Source of the DNA: Methanocorpusculum labreanum Z
Lineage (GTDB): Archaea; Halobacteriota; Methanomicrobia; Methanomicrobiales; Methanocorpusculaceae
Direction: 5' to 3'
DNA: 64,000 bases
Assembly (NCBI RefSeq): GCF_000015765.1
Contig: NC_008942.1
Coordinates: forward strand, 1,131,921-1,195,920
The notes under the pieces are model-generated. The model worked only from the letters and a program-made list of their open reading frames with translations, was not told where the DNA came from and searched no databases. Position numbers and translations under genes: made by a program. Of the stretch, positions 39,074-50,077 are shown one piece after another. How positions within the stretch are numbered: the stretch's first letter is position 1; each line of letters begins with the position of its first letter.

Positions 39074-40804
39074 ATGGCAGAATATGAAGACACCTATGAA
39101 AAGGTCATCGAACTTGCACGCAGAAGAGGTTTTGTCTGGCCCTCGTCTGAAATATACGGATCCGTAGCCGGCTTCATCGACTACGGGCCCCTCGGAGCGA
39201 TGCTGAAACGCCGGATCGAAGCGACCTGGCGTCGTTTTTACGTAGTACAGGAGGGATACTACGAGATCGAATGCCCGACCGTTGGTATCGAGCCGATCTA
39301 CGTCGCCTCCGGACACGTCGGCGGATTCTCGGATAAAATGTTCCAGTGTCCCCACTGTCAGGAGTTCCTGCGGGCCGACCACGTCGCCGAAGCATTCGGC
39401 ATCCCCCATGCGGGAACCATGTCAAAAGAGGAACTCCAGAACGTCCTCGTCGACAAAGAATGCCCGGCCTGCGGAAAAGTTCTCGGTGAAGTGGAAGTCT
39501 TCGACTTCAACCTCATGTTCACCACCTCGATAGGACCCGGAGGCCAGAGAAAAGGCTACCTCCGTCCGGAAACAGCCCAGGGAATGTTCGTCGACTTCCC
39601 AAGACTTCTCAGATTCTATCGCGACCACCTCCCGTTCGGCGCAGTGCAGGTCGGAAAATCCTACAGAAACGAGATCTCCCCCCGTCAGGGAATGATCCGC
39701 CTCCGGGAATTCACCCAGGCCGAAGCCGAGATCTTCGTCCACCCCGAAGAAAAGGATCACCCGAACTTCTCCAGATATGCGGACTATAAAATGCCGCTGT
39801 GGGGCATTGCCCAGCAGGAGAAGGAAACGCCGGCTGTCGTCAAATCCATGCGGGAAGCCGTCGACGAAGGGATCATCGCAAACGAATACGTTGCCTACTA
39901 CGTCGCGATGACCCACGACATTCTCTGCACGGTCGGATTCAACCCCGACAAGATCAGATTCCGGCAGCACATGCCTGATGAGCGTGCCCACTACGCGACC
40001 GACTGCTGGGACGCCGAGGCGCTTTCAGACAGATTCGGGTGGGTCGAGATCGTCGGTATCGCCGACCGGACTGATTATGATCTGAAAGCCCATTCACGGG
40101 TCTCGGGTCAGAAAAACACCGTCTTTGTCCAGTATCCGGAAGCAAAGAAGGTCCACCACAAAGCGATCGTGCCGAACTTCGGCAAGCTCGGTCCGGCATT
40201 CAAAGGAAAGGCAAAGCCGATCTCCGAACAGATGCTCACCGCGACCCCGGAAGCAGACGGTATCCATCTTACAATAGACGGAGAGGAGATCCTTGTCGGC
40301 CCCGAGATGTACACCGTGAAAGACGAGATCGTCGATGTCTTCGGCGAAGATGTCATGCCCCATGTGATCGAACCTTCCTACGGTATCGACAGGATGTGTT
40401 ACATGGTGCTTGAGCACGCCTATGCCGAGGACGTTGCCGACGGAGAAGCACGCACGGTCATGCGGTTCAAGAAAGGCGTTGCCCCGATCCAGGTCGCCGT
40501 CCTTCCGCTGATGGCCCGCGACGGACTCGACGAAATCGCAAAGAACCTTGTCCTCGAACTGCAGAACGAAGGCATCCAGACCGAATACGACGATGCCGGA
40601 GCGATCGGACGAAGATACAGAAGACAGGACGAGATCGGAACACCGTACTGTATTACCGTCGACTACGACACCAAAGACGACGCTTCCGTGACCTTAAGGG
40701 ATCGTGATTCTATGCAGCAGATAAGGGGTCCCGCCGCAGCCGTTCTCAAAGCTCTTCCCGATCTTCTCAAAGGAAAACTTCCCTTCGATACATCCTCGTT
40801 ATGA
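39074..40804 (+). CDS. glyS: Glycyl-tRNA synthetase (alpha2 type)
   Basis: This 576-residue class II synthetase charges tRNA-Gly. MAEYEDTYEKVIELARRRGFVWPSSEIYG is the family N-terminus, then GFIDYGPLGAMLKRRIE. Motif 2 is in SYRNEISPRQGMIRLREFTQAE, and motif 3 in EPSYGIDRMCY. Zinc-type CxxC pairs (CPHCQ, CPACGK) and an anticodon-binding C-terminus are present. The start at 39074 is taken from homology; an ATG 78 bp earlier lies in a TATA-rich leader. It overlaps hef by 4 bp. Confidence 0.95.
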   Translation: MAEYEDTYEKVIELARRRGFVWPSSEIYGSVAGFIDYGPLGAMLKRRIEATWRRFYVVQEGYYEIECPTVGIEPIYVASGHVGGFSDKMFQCPHCQEFLRADHVAEAFGIPHAGTMSKEELQNVLVDKECPACGKVLGEVEVFDFNLMFTTSIGPGGQRKGYLRPETAQGMFVDFPRLLRFYRDHLPFGAVQVGKSYRNEISPRQGMIRLREFTQAEAEIFVHPEEKDHPNFSRYADYKMPLWGIAQQEKETPAVVKSMREAVDEGIIANEYVAYYVAMTHDILCTVGFNPDKIRFRQHMPDERAHYATDCWDAEALSDRFGWVEIVGIADRTDYDLKAHSRVSGQKNTVFVQYPEAKKVHHKAIVPNFGKLGPAFKGKAKPISEQMLTATPEADGIHLTIDGEEILVGPEMYTVKDEIVDVFGEDVMPHVIEPSYGIDRMCYMVLEHAYAEDVADGEARTVMRFKKGVAPIQVAVLPLMARDGLDEIAKNLVLELQNEGIQTEYDDAGAIGRRYRRQDEIGTPYCITVDYDTKDDASVTLRDRDSMQQIRGPAAAVLKALPDLLKGKLPFDTSSL

Positions 40805-43092
40805 GTTATATCAGCAGAAAAAACATCCCTGAAAACACGCTGGAAGAACGGGCATACCAGACGAATATTGCAAAACATGCCCTTTCGGGAAACACGCTCG
40901 TCGTTCTCCCGACCGGTATGGGAAAGACCGCGGTCGCTTTGCTTGTGGCTGCCGAGCGGATCCCTGTCGGAAAAATCCTGATGCTTGCGCCGACCAAACC
41001 TTTGGTCGAGCAGCATCTCCGCTATTTTTCAAAAAATCTTCTGATCGACACAGATGAGATCATCATGTTCACCGGCACGACGCCGCCGGCAAAGCGTATC
41101 GATCAGTGGAAAAAAGCACGGTTCTGCATTTCAACGCCGGAGGTCATCAAAAACGATCTGATCGCAGAGAGATACGACCTCAAAGACGTCTCTCTTCTGG
41201 TCGTCGATGAATGCCACCGGACGGTTGGAAACTATGCCTATGTCTTCATCGCCGAACGCTACAATGCCGAGGCAACTGACCCGCTTCTTCTCGGCATGAC
41301 GGCATCGCCTGGTTCGGACCCTGAGCAGGTCGCCGAGATCTGTCAGCATCTTTCGATCTCGGTCGTGGAGAGCCGGACCGAGTCGGACCCGGACGTCCGG
41401 CCGTATGTCCATGAACGCGAGATCGAATATCGGACGGTCGATCTCCCAGAAGATCTCTGGCTTGCGGTCTCGGTTCTGAATACGATGATCGATGACCGGC
41501 TCACGAGTCTTGCGGCCCTCAACTACCGCGTGCCGAAACGCGAGGCCCTTTCGATGAAAGCGCTCAACGCACTCATGGCCCAGATCCAGACCCGGATGCA
41601 GGAGAAGGATCCTTCGGCCTATGCGGCGATCTCGATCCATGCCGAGCTGATGAAGCTCCGGCACGGAGTCACGCTTGCCGAGTCGCAGGGAACAACCGCC
41701 TTCAAGGCCTACCTTCTCCGTCTCGAAACCGAAGGGGCGGGAGGCGCCGGAAGCAAAGCCGCAAAACGGATCTATGAGGATGCCCGGTTCAAGCGGCTTC
41801 TTGCTCTTTGCCAGAACTGGACGAAAGAGCTGCACCCGAAAGCCGATGAAGTCGTCAGAGTCATTCAGGAACAACTGATCACGGCTCCCGATTCCCGGAT
41901 CATCGTGTTTGCGACCTACCGTGACGGTGTTTCGATGCTCGTCGATCATCTGGCAAAAGCCGGCATTCCGGCAAAACGGTTCGTTGGGCAGGCATCCCGC
42001 GATACGGAGAAGGGCCTTTCGCAGAAAGAGCAGATCGAAGCGATCCGCCAGTTCCGCGAAGGTGAATACACCGTTTTGGTCGCGACCTCGGTCGGCGAAG
42101 AGGGACTCGATATCCCGTCGACGGATCTGGTGATCTTCTATGAGGCCGTACCCTCCGAGATCCGCAGTATCCAGCGAAAAGGGCGGACCGGCAGGAACTC
42201 CACCGGAAAGATCATCGTGCTCGTGACCCGCGGGACGACGGACGAGACCTACCGGTGGGTGAGCAATACCCGCGAAAAGCAGATGCAGAAAGGCGTAAAA
42301 GCGATGAGGACCGGAAACGTTCCCGTCCCGCAGTCGGCGAGGGTGCCTCCCGCAGGCGAAGCGGCATATGCCCCGGCAGAGGGACAGCTGACCCTTGCGG
42401 ATGCGGTAATACGGGCAGTCTCCGATGAAAACGACGAGCGGCCGGCCGTCACCGTCGACAACCGTGAGACTCATTCGCGGGTCGCCGAGCATCTCAGCAA
42501 TCTCGGCGTAAAGATCACGCTGGCGCAGCTATCCGTCGGCGATTACGCGGTCGGTGACCGGATCCTGATCGAACGAAAAACGATTCAGGACTTCGTGGAT
42601 ACGCTGATCGACCGGGATCTTTTTGGGCAGATGAAGGATCTCGCCGAGTCATCGATCCGTCCGATCCTGATCATCGAGGGGGGAAGCATCGCCGACCTCT
42701 ATAATCTGCGAAATCTTCACCCGAATGCGATCCGAAACGCGCTTGCATCGATCGCCGCAGACTTCGATGTCTCGATTTTGTTTACAAAAGATGCGGTTGA
42801 AACCGCAGAGATGATCCATGCGTTCGCAAAACGGGAGGCTGGGGGCCCAGGTTCACCGCGGGGTCTCCATAAATCGAAGACCGGACGATCCGGCAAAGCG
42901 GCAGTCGAGTATATTCTGACCGCATTTCCCGAGATCGGGCCGAAAGCCGCACGCGATCTCCTGCGGGAGTTCGGCTCTCTTCGAAGCATCCTGTCGGCTT
43001 CGAAAGAAGATCTTCTCCGTGTGAAGGGTGTTGGAGAAAAAACGGCAAATGCCGTTTTACAGACGCCCGACATCGAGTGGCGCGAAAGGTAA
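40801..43092 (+). CDS. hef: Hef helicase/nuclease
   Basis: This 763-residue repair enzyme acts on stalled forks; it is the archaeal relative of FANCM and XPF. The helicase half has Walker A LPTGMGKTAVALL, VVDECHR, MTASPGSD and the C-terminal helicase motifs (GEEGLDIPSTDLVI, QRKGRTGR). The nuclease half (from about 560) carries VDNRETHSRV, VGDYAVGDRILIERKTIQDF (GD-xn-ERK-x3-D) and tandem HhH (FPEIGPKAARDLLREFGSL, VKGVGEKTA). The ATG lies in ATGA with the glyS stop, so translation is coupled. Confidence 0.96.
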   Translation: MSYISRKNIPENTLEERAYQTNIAKHALSGNTLVVLPTGMGKTAVALLVAAERIPVGKILMLAPTKPLVEQHLRYFSKNLLIDTDEIIMFTGTTPPAKRIDQWKKARFCISTPEVIKNDLIAERYDLKDVSLLVVDECHRTVGNYAYVFIAERYNAEATDPLLLGMTASPGSDPEQVAEICQHLSISVVESRTESDPDVRPYVHEREIEYRTVDLPEDLWLAVSVLNTMIDDRLTSLAALNYRVPKREALSMKALNALMAQIQTRMQEKDPSAYAAISIHAELMKLRHGVTLAESQGTTAFKAYLLRLETEGAGGAGSKAAKRIYEDARFKRLLALCQNWTKELHPKADEVVRVIQEQLITAPDSRIIVFATYRDGVSMLVDHLAKAGIPAKRFVGQASRDTEKGLSQKEQIEAIRQFREGEYTVLVATSVGEEGLDIPSTDLVIFYEAVPSEIRSIQRKGRTGRNSTGKIIVLVTRGTTDETYRWVSNTREKQMQKGVKAMRTGNVPVPQSARVPPAGEAAYAPAEGQLTLADAVIRAVSDENDERPAVTVDNRETHSRVAEHLSNLGVKITLAQLSVGDYAVGDRILIERKTIQDFVDTLIDRDLFGQMKDLAESSIRPILIIEGGSIADLYNLRNLHPNAIRNALASIAADFDVSILFTKDAVETAEMIHAFAKREAGGPGSPRGLHKSKTGRSGKAAVEYILTAFPEIGPKAARDLLREFGSLRSILSASKEDLLRVKGVGEKTANAVLQTPDIEWRER

Positions 43093-43190
43093 ACCTCCAA
43101 TATTTCCCAGACCATCAGAATTTCCTCTAGGAAGAGAGCATTTTTCCCATTTTTACCCCGTTCCATAGATTAATTATAGAAAAACACCAC

Positions 43191-43505
43191 ATGTTTACCT
43201 ATTGCCGTATGGACAGCTATGCATTAAGACTCGAGATCCTGCGATTTTATCGGGCGTACGCATACACCGAAGGGCATTCACATGTCTGTTCCTGCGGGCA
43301 TCTTGCAAACAAGTTTTGCGTTCCCGAGGTCGATCTTGACAGGGAGGTCGATTATCTAAAGAGAAAGGGATATCTTGGCGGAAGCTATGTCTACGGAACA
43401 AGACCCGCCGACGGCGAATACAGGATCACCAAGCAGGGGAACGACTTTCTCGACGGGAAAAACTGTCCAAATGAGGGTAGAATAGCCTTCAGAAGAATAA
43501 TCTGA
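43191..43505 (+). CDS. Small winged-helix protein
   Basis: This 104-residue protein has a Cys/His-containing opening (GHSHVCSCGHLANKFCV) and a wing-like DGEYRITKQGNDFLDG end, typical of small archaeal wHTH regulators. Either 43191 or the ATG at 43209 (MDSYALRL) may be the start; neither has a ribosome-binding site. A TTAATTATAG element lies just upstream. Function is unknown. Confidence 0.55.
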   Translation: MFTYCRMDSYALRLEILRFYRAYAYTEGHSHVCSCGHLANKFCVPEVDLDREVDYLKRKGYLGGSYVYGTRPADGEYRITKQGNDFLDGKNCPNEGRIAFRRII

Positions 43506-43526
43506 TCAGGCAAAAATAAAATAGTG

Positions 43527-45878
43527 TTATTCTCTGACGACGCCGCGCAGGTAATGCCCTGCCGTGATGCCGCCGGAAGCGATATCTTTTATCTGTTCCT
43601 TGAGTTCTTTCGGGTCGCCGGTTCCGTCGACGACCGCCGTGTATATTGCCGTCATCCGCCGGATATACTCGGGACTTCGGCCGCGTGCATCGATCGAGAT
43701 GACGGAGACACCGGCCGACGCGAGTTTGCCGACATACTCGATCAGGCAGGTCTCAGACGAGTTCAGGATATGACCCCGGCACTGGGAATCGGTCCTGACC
43801 CGGAATATCCTGTTCGTTTTATCCTTCAGCGCCCAGGACTGACTGCAGCTCCGGCATCCCTGGACCATTGCAGGAATACAGTTCTCGGAGATCATCACCT
43901 CAAGACTTCCCTGAACGATCACCTCGGTCTTCGGCGGATGAGCATATGCAGAAAGATGCTCCATCAGCGTTCTGATCTGTTTTCCAGAGAGTTCCGGCGA
44001 AAGACAGACCTGACGGCAGCTCTTTCCATACGTAACGGCCGAACGGGCATTCGTGATGTTCAGACCCGACCCGCCGTATTTCGGCACGCCCTTGATACTC
44101 TCGGCAGCCCCGACACCGTCGACCATCACGCCGGCGGCTCCGGGGGGGATCTTTGAAAAAGCGGAAGCAAATTCGTGTTCCTGAACGATCCGCGGGAGTT
44201 TATAGATGATTGGAAGATCGTAGATCTCCTCAAATCCTTCGTAGACGACCTGTCCTGCTCCGGCCGAGTGGGCGGCCTTTGCCCCGACAACGCTGTCGGT
44301 ATAGACCTGAACGATCGGCGTCGTCCGCGCCGGGACCGCCGTGCCTTTTTCCGCATATGGACGGGTGGTCCGGACCGGTTTTCGGGCCAGAGCCGCCGCA
44401 TCCAGAAACTTCCGGCGAAGATCCGTGATAACGCTCATCGGCAAAAACATCGTGCCGTCGTACTGCATCGAAAGCGTTTGAATAAAGAACGGAGTCCCGC
44501 CGGTCTTTCGCATCTGGGTTTCGACCGACTCTTTGGACACGGGTTTGTTCAGCGCCTCAAGCATCGGCATCTCGGTTTTGACCTCCACACCATCCGAAGA
44601 GACGGTCAGACGCCCCGCTTTGTCGACCGAGACGACGATGTCGAGTGGGATTCTGCCGGCGGAAGGTTTTGAAAGGATCGCGGCCGCTTTTCGTTCGGTC
44701 TTCATCCGGCGGGTAATCCAGAGTTCGCTGCCTAAGACAACGTCAGCCGGAGCAGGGATCTTATAGGCGTCCCCTTCCGGGAAGATATACGGCTCTTTAT
44801 TTAGTGCGAACCCAGTCTCGCGGCCGGCGATCTTGAACACCAGACCGTCTCCCGTATCAGGGACCGGGCCTTCGATTTTCACGATCACCTTGCCGCGGGA
44901 CTCGTCCAGCCCGGACACAAATCCTGCATAGACACCGCGGTTGTCGGGCTTTTTCGCATTGATGAAGGTCCCCCACTTGTCGCCGAAAAGATATCCTTTC
45001 GTAAACCCGCGGTTGAACGCAAAGGCAAGATCCTCCATCGTTTCGTTATCGGGAACGAACTCTTCGCCTGCGGCGATCGTATCAAGACCCCGGCGGTAGG
45101 CATCGGTGACGATTCCTACATACTCAGGTGTCTTCATCCTTCCTTCGATCTTGACCGCCGCGACCCCGAGACTGCAGATCTCTTCAAGATAGGGATACAG
45201 ACACAGATCACGCGGGGAGAGATGATAATCTCCCTGGGTCGGCAGGGTCTCTCCATCGGCTAGGAGAGAGTAGGGTTTTCGGCACGGCTGGGCACAGGCC
45301 CCCTGATTCCCGCTTCGTCCGCCGATCACGGACGAAAAGAGACACTGGCCTGAATATGCATAGCAGATCGCTCCGTGAATGAAGATCTCCAGCTCGACGC
45401 CGACCTCTTTGGCAGCTTCGGCTATTCTGTTCACGTCATCGAACGGAAGTTCGCGGGCGAGCACCACACGCGAGACGCCGTGTTCGGCGGCGAACCGAAC
45501 ACCTGCCGCGTTATGGATCGTCATCTGCGTGCTTGCGTGCAGCGGAAGATCCGGCACGATCTCTCTTGCAAGAGAGAGAAGACCGACATCCTGTACCAGG
45601 ATCGCATCGACGCCGATATCCGAGAGGAACCGGAGATACCCGGCGATTCCCGGCATATCATCATCGTATGCGAGCGTGTTGACGGTCACATAGACTTTGA
45701 CGCCGTACTGATGGGCGAACAGAACTGCACTTTTCAATTCTTCGTTTGAGAAGTTCGCCGCATACTGGCGTGCACCAAATGATTTCCCGCCGAGATAAAC
45801 AGCATCGCACCCGGCAAATACAGCGGCTTTCAAAGCATCGGGCGAACCCGCAGGAGATAAGAGTTCAGGAATAACCAT
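43527..45878 (-). CDS. U32-family peptidase-like protein (DUF3656 type)
   Basis: This 783-residue protein has the U32 signature EIFIHGAICYAYSGQCLFSS with Cys residues later (CRKP; PCR). A C-terminal extension with LEVMISENCIPAMVQGCRSC adds further metal/Fe-S cysteines, and the middle resembles DUF3656. Family members hydroxylate RNA or degrade collagen-like substrates; recent work favours RNA modification (RlhA/TrhP). It starts 13 bp after rpoA2, so it rides on the RNA polymerase transcript. Confidence 0.88.
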   Translation of the reverse strand: MVIPELLSPAGSPDALKAAVFAGCDAVYLGGKSFGARQYAANFSNEELKSAVLFAHQYGVKVYVTVNTLAYDDDMPGIAGYLRFLSDIGVDAILVQDVGLLSLAREIVPDLPLHASTQMTIHNAAGVRFAAEHGVSRVVLARELPFDDVNRIAEAAKEVGVELEIFIHGAICYAYSGQCLFSSVIGGRSGNQGACAQPCRKPYSLLADGETLPTQGDYHLSPRDLCLYPYLEEICSLGVAAVKIEGRMKTPEYVGIVTDAYRRGLDTIAAGEEFVPDNETMEDLAFAFNRGFTKGYLFGDKWGTFINAKKPDNRGVYAGFVSGLDESRGKVIVKIEGPVPDTGDGLVFKIAGRETGFALNKEPYIFPEGDAYKIPAPADVVLGSELWITRRMKTERKAAAILSKPSAGRIPLDIVVSVDKAGRLTVSSDGVEVKTEMPMLEALNKPVSKESVETQMRKTGGTPFFIQTLSMQYDGTMFLPMSVITDLRRKFLDAAALARKPVRTTRPYAEKGTAVPARTTPIVQVYTDSVVGAKAAHSAGAGQVVYEGFEEIYDLPIIYKLPRIVQEHEFASAFSKIPPGAAGVMVDGVGAAESIKGVPKYGGSGLNITNARSAVTYGKSCRQVCLSPELSGKQIRTLMEHLSAYAHPPKTEVIVQGSLEVMISENCIPAMVQGCRSCSQSWALKDKTNRIFRVRTDSQCRGHILNSSETCLIEYVGKLASAGVSVISIDARGRSPEYIRRMTAIYTAVVDGTGDPKELKEQIKDIASGGITAGHYLRGVVRE

Positions 45879-45891
45879 GATAAAAAAAAGA

Positions 45892-47406
45892 TTACTGAGG
45901 TGCCACGCGGCGGACCATCAGTTTGACATCGCCGGTACCGAGAAGAATCGGCTGACCGACAATAACGTTTTCCGTGACACCTGAAAGTTCATCATATTCG
46001 TGAGCCACGGCCGCATCCAGCAGGTGGTTGACCGTAACTTCGAAGCTTGCACGGGAAAGGACCGATTCCTTCTCGCCGGCAATACCGTGACGACCGATCT
46101 GTTTGACCTCGCCGTCCATGCACATGATGTCTGAGACAAGCATGATGTGGCGGAGATCGACCGAGATACCCTGTTCTTTCAGGGTGGTGAATGCTTCGTA
46201 GATGATGGCGGAACGTGCGGCCTCGACACCGAGCGTGCTTGCGATCTCGGAGATGTTGTTTGTACGGGTCCTCGTACAGTCGACGCCGTCAATCTCGAAG
46301 ACATCTTTCAGGTTGGAACCTTCCGTATGGAGGATGTACTCGTCGTTTTCCTTTCGAACGACGACCCTCTTGATATCATCGATACCCTGAACGATGACCT
46401 GACGGACATGTTCTGCGAGCTGGAAGAGATTCTGATAGGAGTCCTCGTTTTTCGGGAGGAACTTCAAGACGCCGTTCGCCTCATCGACCTCGACCTCGAA
46501 GTCGCGGTAGTGACGCTTGTCTTTGATCTTCTGCGGAGCACGGGCAAGAACTTCGGATACGGCGATCTTACGTTTCTTGCAGACTTCTTTGTTGACCTGA
46601 ACGAGAACGCACATCTCTGCGATGTCGGTCTCGATGTCGCCGAACTCGTGAAGGGGTGCGGCTTCGATCTTCCAGGAGACCTCACGGGCCTTATCACGGC
46701 TCTCGCGGTAGTCCTTATCTAAGAAGATGGTCATGGTCGGCGTGGACGGCTCTTTTCTCGCGTCCATGATTTCGATAAGACGCGGCAGACCGAGGGTAAC
46801 GTTGATTTCCGCCACACCCGCGTAGTGGAACGTACGCATCGTCATCTGCGTACCCGGTTCACCTATGGAGTGGGCTGCGTTGATACCGACCGCTTCGCAG
46901 GGCTGAACGCGGGTGCGTTCGTACTCGGTGTTGATTCTGTCAACGATGTTTTCGAAGTTGGCGTCGGTTACCTCCTTGCCTGCATCATACTTCGAGATAA
47001 GGATCTTCGTGAGTTCCGTGGTCGTTGAGACCGGCATGTTCTCATCCACGAGTCTCCGGACACGGGACTTCATGCGGGCGAGATCGATAGCCTCGAGATC
47101 CTCTTCGGATTTGCTCTCTAGCCAGGTCTTCAACTGCTGGAAGAGAGTCTTTGGAAGACCCCAGCTGTGCAGCTCGGCGGCGATCGGTGACACGGGCTCT
47201 TCTGCGGCCTCTTCGGTCTTCTTGGCCTTCTTCGACCGGGTTTTCTTTTCTGCGGACTCGGCGGGGGTTTCCTCGGCAGATTCCGTTTCAAGAACCGCTT
47301 CGACCTTTTCTGCGAGGGATTTCTTTGAGGTCGTTACGGGAGTTTCTTCGATAACTTCCTCGAAGGTATCGAACTCCTCGTCGAACTCGTCATTGTTTGG
47401 AACCAT
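45892..47406 (-). CDS. rpoA2: RNA polymerase subunit A''
   Basis: This 504-residue C-terminal part of the largest subunit includes RVQPCEAVGINAAHSIGEPGTQMTMRTFHYAGVAEINVTLGLPRLIEI, containing the bridge/trigger-loop region, and a C-terminus with cleft motifs. The start is at 47406, with GGAGGAG upstream and one base after the rpoA1 stop. The first roughly 85 residues are an acidic and Lys-rich low-complexity extension (FDEEFDTFEEVIEE, then AEKKTRSKKAKKTEE) that is absent from typical A'' subunits. Confidence 0.97.
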   Translation of the reverse strand: MVPNNDEFDEEFDTFEEVIEETPVTTSKKSLAEKVEAVLETESAEETPAESAEKKTRSKKAKKTEEAAEEPVSPIAAELHSWGLPKTLFQQLKTWLESKSEEDLEAIDLARMKSRVRRLVDENMPVSTTTELTKILISKYDAGKEVTDANFENIVDRINTEYERTRVQPCEAVGINAAHSIGEPGTQMTMRTFHYAGVAEINVTLGLPRLIEIMDARKEPSTPTMTIFLDKDYRESRDKAREVSWKIEAAPLHEFGDIETDIAEMCVLVQVNKEVCKKRKIAVSEVLARAPQKIKDKRHYRDFEVEVDEANGVLKFLPKNEDSYQNLFQLAEHVRQVIVQGIDDIKRVVVRKENDEYILHTEGSNLKDVFEIDGVDCTRTRTNNISEIASTLGVEAARSAIIYEAFTTLKEQGISVDLRHIMLVSDIMCMDGEVKQIGRHGIAGEKESVLSRASFEVTVNHLLDAAVAHEYDELSGVTENVIVGQPILLGTGDVKLMVRRVAPQ

Positions 47407-47407
47407 G

Positions 47408-50077
47408 TTAGATCTCCTCCTTGAGAACGGATTCAGCAATACCTTTCACATCGACCGGCAGACCGGAAGCTGACTTGGCGGGGTCTGTACCGTCTTCTCC
47501 GTAGACGAACTGAATGATCTTTCCGCCGGTACTGCGGACAGTGCCGTCATACGCGACTTTGAGATCCTGCAGTGCGTTGATCATACGACGCTGGAGGTAA
47601 CCGGACTGGGACGTACGAACCGCAGTATCCACAAGACCTTCACGACCTCCGATTGCATGGAAGAAGAACTCGGTCGGGTTCAGACCGGACTTGTAGGAGT
47701 TTCTGACGAAACCGTGTGCGTCGGCCCCTTTGTCGCTGCGTTTGAAGTGCGGGAGGGTGCGATCTTCGTATCCACGAACGATACGCTCACCACGCACTGC
47801 CTGCTGACCGATACAACCGGCCATCTGTGCGATGTTCAGCATCGAACCGCGAGCTCCGGAAACGGCCATGACCACAGCGGAGTTTTCGAAACCTAAGTGA
47901 CGGGATGCGATATCACCGGTCCGGTCACGGGCTTTACCCAGCTCTTTCATGACCTGCATTTCAAGGGTCTCTTCGGGGGTTCTTCCGGGCATGGGCTCTA
48001 AGTGTCCCTGCTCGAAGATATTGATACGGTTGGCGACATCGTGTTCTGCAGTGTCGAGCACATCGCGAATCTGCTTGTACTCTTCTTTACCGAGATCGGT
48101 GTCGTTGATTCCGTAGGAGAATCCGTACAGCATGATCGCACGGATCGAGAGCTTGGTCAGATCGTCGATGTACTCTTTTGCACGCTGCGTGCCGTGGAGA
48201 CGGATGATCCTGTTAAGGATAGCGCCGTCCATTGCTCCGACAGACTTCTTGTCGATGGTTCCGCTGATGAGTTCTCCGTCGACGATCCTGACGAATGCAT
48301 CGTTCGGACAGAACGTGTTCTTCGTACAGGGGTCGCAGTTCCGGCAGCAGGTCGCTTTGTAGAACATGTTGACGTCTTTCGGCAGGATCATCGAGAATGC
48401 CTGTTTGTTGCTCCAGTAGGGAATACCGTTTTCGACCTTGCCCGGTTCGGGAAGGTGTTCCATTGCGGTATATTTCAGGAGATAGAGGAACTCGGACTTC
48501 GTGTACCACTTCAGCTGGTTTGTAAGCAGGAAGATACCGGAGATGTGGTCGTGAAGACCGCCGATGATCGGACCGCCGAAACGCGGCGAGAGAATGTTTT
48601 CCTGAACGGCGACGAGAAGCTCTGCTTCTGCGCGTGCTTCCTCGGTCTGAGGAACGTGCAGGTTCATTTCATCTCCATCAAAGTCTGCGTTGTACGGGGG
48701 ACATACTGCCGGGTTAAGGCGGAACGTTCTGCCGTTCATGACTTTGATGTGGTGGGACATGATGGACATACGGTGCAGAGACGGCTGACGGTTGAAGAGA
48801 ACGATATCTCCGTCACGCAGCTGTCTGTCGATCTTCCATCCGGGCTCGATCATTTCCGCAACCGTGTCGCAGTTTCCTTCTTCGCCGGCGATCAGTCTGA
48901 TACGGCGGCCGTCGGGTCTGTTGACATAGTTCGCACCGCAGGGGTCGCGAAGGGTCGGTCTGTGCGGGCCGATCCGGATCAGAGCACGCATATCCTCAAG
49001 GTTTTGCTTGGTCACTCTTACGGGAACAGACATCTCGTTTGCGATCGCAAGCGGGATACCGACTTCACCGATCGAAAGGTTCGGATCGGGGGAGATGACC
49101 GTACGTGCGGAGAAGTTGACACGTTTACCGGATAATGATCCGCGGAAACGGCCGTCTTTTCCTTTCAGACGCTGAGAGAGTGTCTTGAGCGGTCTGCCGG
49201 ACCGGTGTCTTGCCGGCGGGCATCCTGCGACCTCGTTGTCGAGGTAGGTGGTGACGTGGTACTGGAGAAGTTCCCACAGATCCTCAATAATGAGCTGCGG
49301 GGCACCTGCGTCCTGGTTTTCCTTAAAGCGCTGGTTGATCCTGATGATATCCACAAGCTTGTGGGTCAGATCATCCTCGGATCTCTGACCGTTTTCAAGG
49401 ATAATGGACGGACGGACCGTTACCGGCGGGACAGGAAGGACAGTAAGAACGGTCCATTCGGGTCTTGCGACTTCGGGGTCGATACCGAGAAGACGGAGGT
49501 CGTCGTCCGGGATCTTTTCGAGGCGTTCACGGATGTCGGCGGAGGTCAGTTTGCGTTCCGACTTGTGGACTTTTCCGTCCTCGCCCATCTCGGTAACGAT
49601 CTCAACGAATGAGGTCGGCTTCTCGAAGTTGATCTTGAACTGCTGATCACCGCAGTAGGGGCAGATACGCTCCTTCTTGATATCCTTCTCGCCAATGGTT
49701 TCGGCAGAGTAGGGATCGTCTTCAAGTGCGGAGAAGCGTTCGATCTCTTCTTTGTCGAGAAGAAGCCGGCCGCAGTCACGGCAGGTGACACGGAGAAGTT
49801 TTCTGATCAGGCGGGTGTATCCGACATGGATGACCGGTTTTGCGAGATCGATGTGACCGAAGTGGCCCGGACAGTCGCCCTGCTTCTGACCGCAGGTCTT
49901 GCAGCGAAGTCCCGGATCGATAACACCGAGACTCGGGTCCATGAGACCTTTCGGGTAGGGGAATCCGTCGTCGTCGTAGGTGTCCGGCCAGATGACCTTA
50001 CAGACACTCATGTCGCGGATCGCTTTCGGGGAAAGGATACCGAACTCGATCTTGCCGATTCTCTTTGGCGAGGTCAT
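47408..50077 (-). CDS. rpoA1: RNA polymerase subunit A'
   Basis: This 889-residue N-terminal part of the largest subunit has the absolutely conserved [15 protein letters not shown] with the three catalytic aspartates. The zinc-binding CxxC...C-x2-C elements at the N-terminus ([17 protein letters not shown] and CRDCGRLL...CPYCGDQ) are present. It overlaps rpoB1 by 4 bp. Confidence 0.98.
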   Translation of the reverse strand: MTSPKRIGKIEFGILSPKAIRDMSVCKVIWPDTYDDDGFPYPKGLMDPSLGVIDPGLRCKTCGQKQGDCPGHFGHIDLAKPVIHVGYTRLIRKLLRVTCRDCGRLLLDKEEIERFSALEDDPYSAETIGEKDIKKERICPYCGDQQFKINFEKPTSFVEIVTEMGEDGKVHKSERKLTSADIRERLEKIPDDDLRLLGIDPEVARPEWTVLTVLPVPPVTVRPSIILENGQRSEDDLTHKLVDIIRINQRFKENQDAGAPQLIIEDLWELLQYHVTTYLDNEVAGCPPARHRSGRPLKTLSQRLKGKDGRFRGSLSGKRVNFSARTVISPDPNLSIGEVGIPLAIANEMSVPVRVTKQNLEDMRALIRIGPHRPTLRDPCGANYVNRPDGRRIRLIAGEEGNCDTVAEMIEPGWKIDRQLRDGDIVLFNRQPSLHRMSIMSHHIKVMNGRTFRLNPAVCPPYNADFDGDEMNLHVPQTEEARAEAELLVAVQENILSPRFGGPIIGGLHDHISGIFLLTNQLKWYTKSEFLYLLKYTAMEHLPEPGKVENGIPYWSNKQAFSMILPKDVNMFYKATCCRNCDPCTKNTFCPNDAFVRIVDGELISGTIDKKSVGAMDGAILNRIIRLHGTQRAKEYIDDLTKLSIRAIMLYGFSYGINDTDLGKEEYKQIRDVLDTAEHDVANRINIFEQGHLEPMPGRTPEETLEMQVMKELGKARDRTGDIASRHLGFENSAVVMAVSGARGSMLNIAQMAGCIGQQAVRGERIVRGYEDRTLPHFKRSDKGADAHGFVRNSYKSGLNPTEFFFHAIGGREGLVDTAVRTSQSGYLQRRMINALQDLKVAYDGTVRSTGGKIIQFVYGEDGTDPAKSASGLPVDVKGIAESVLKEEI

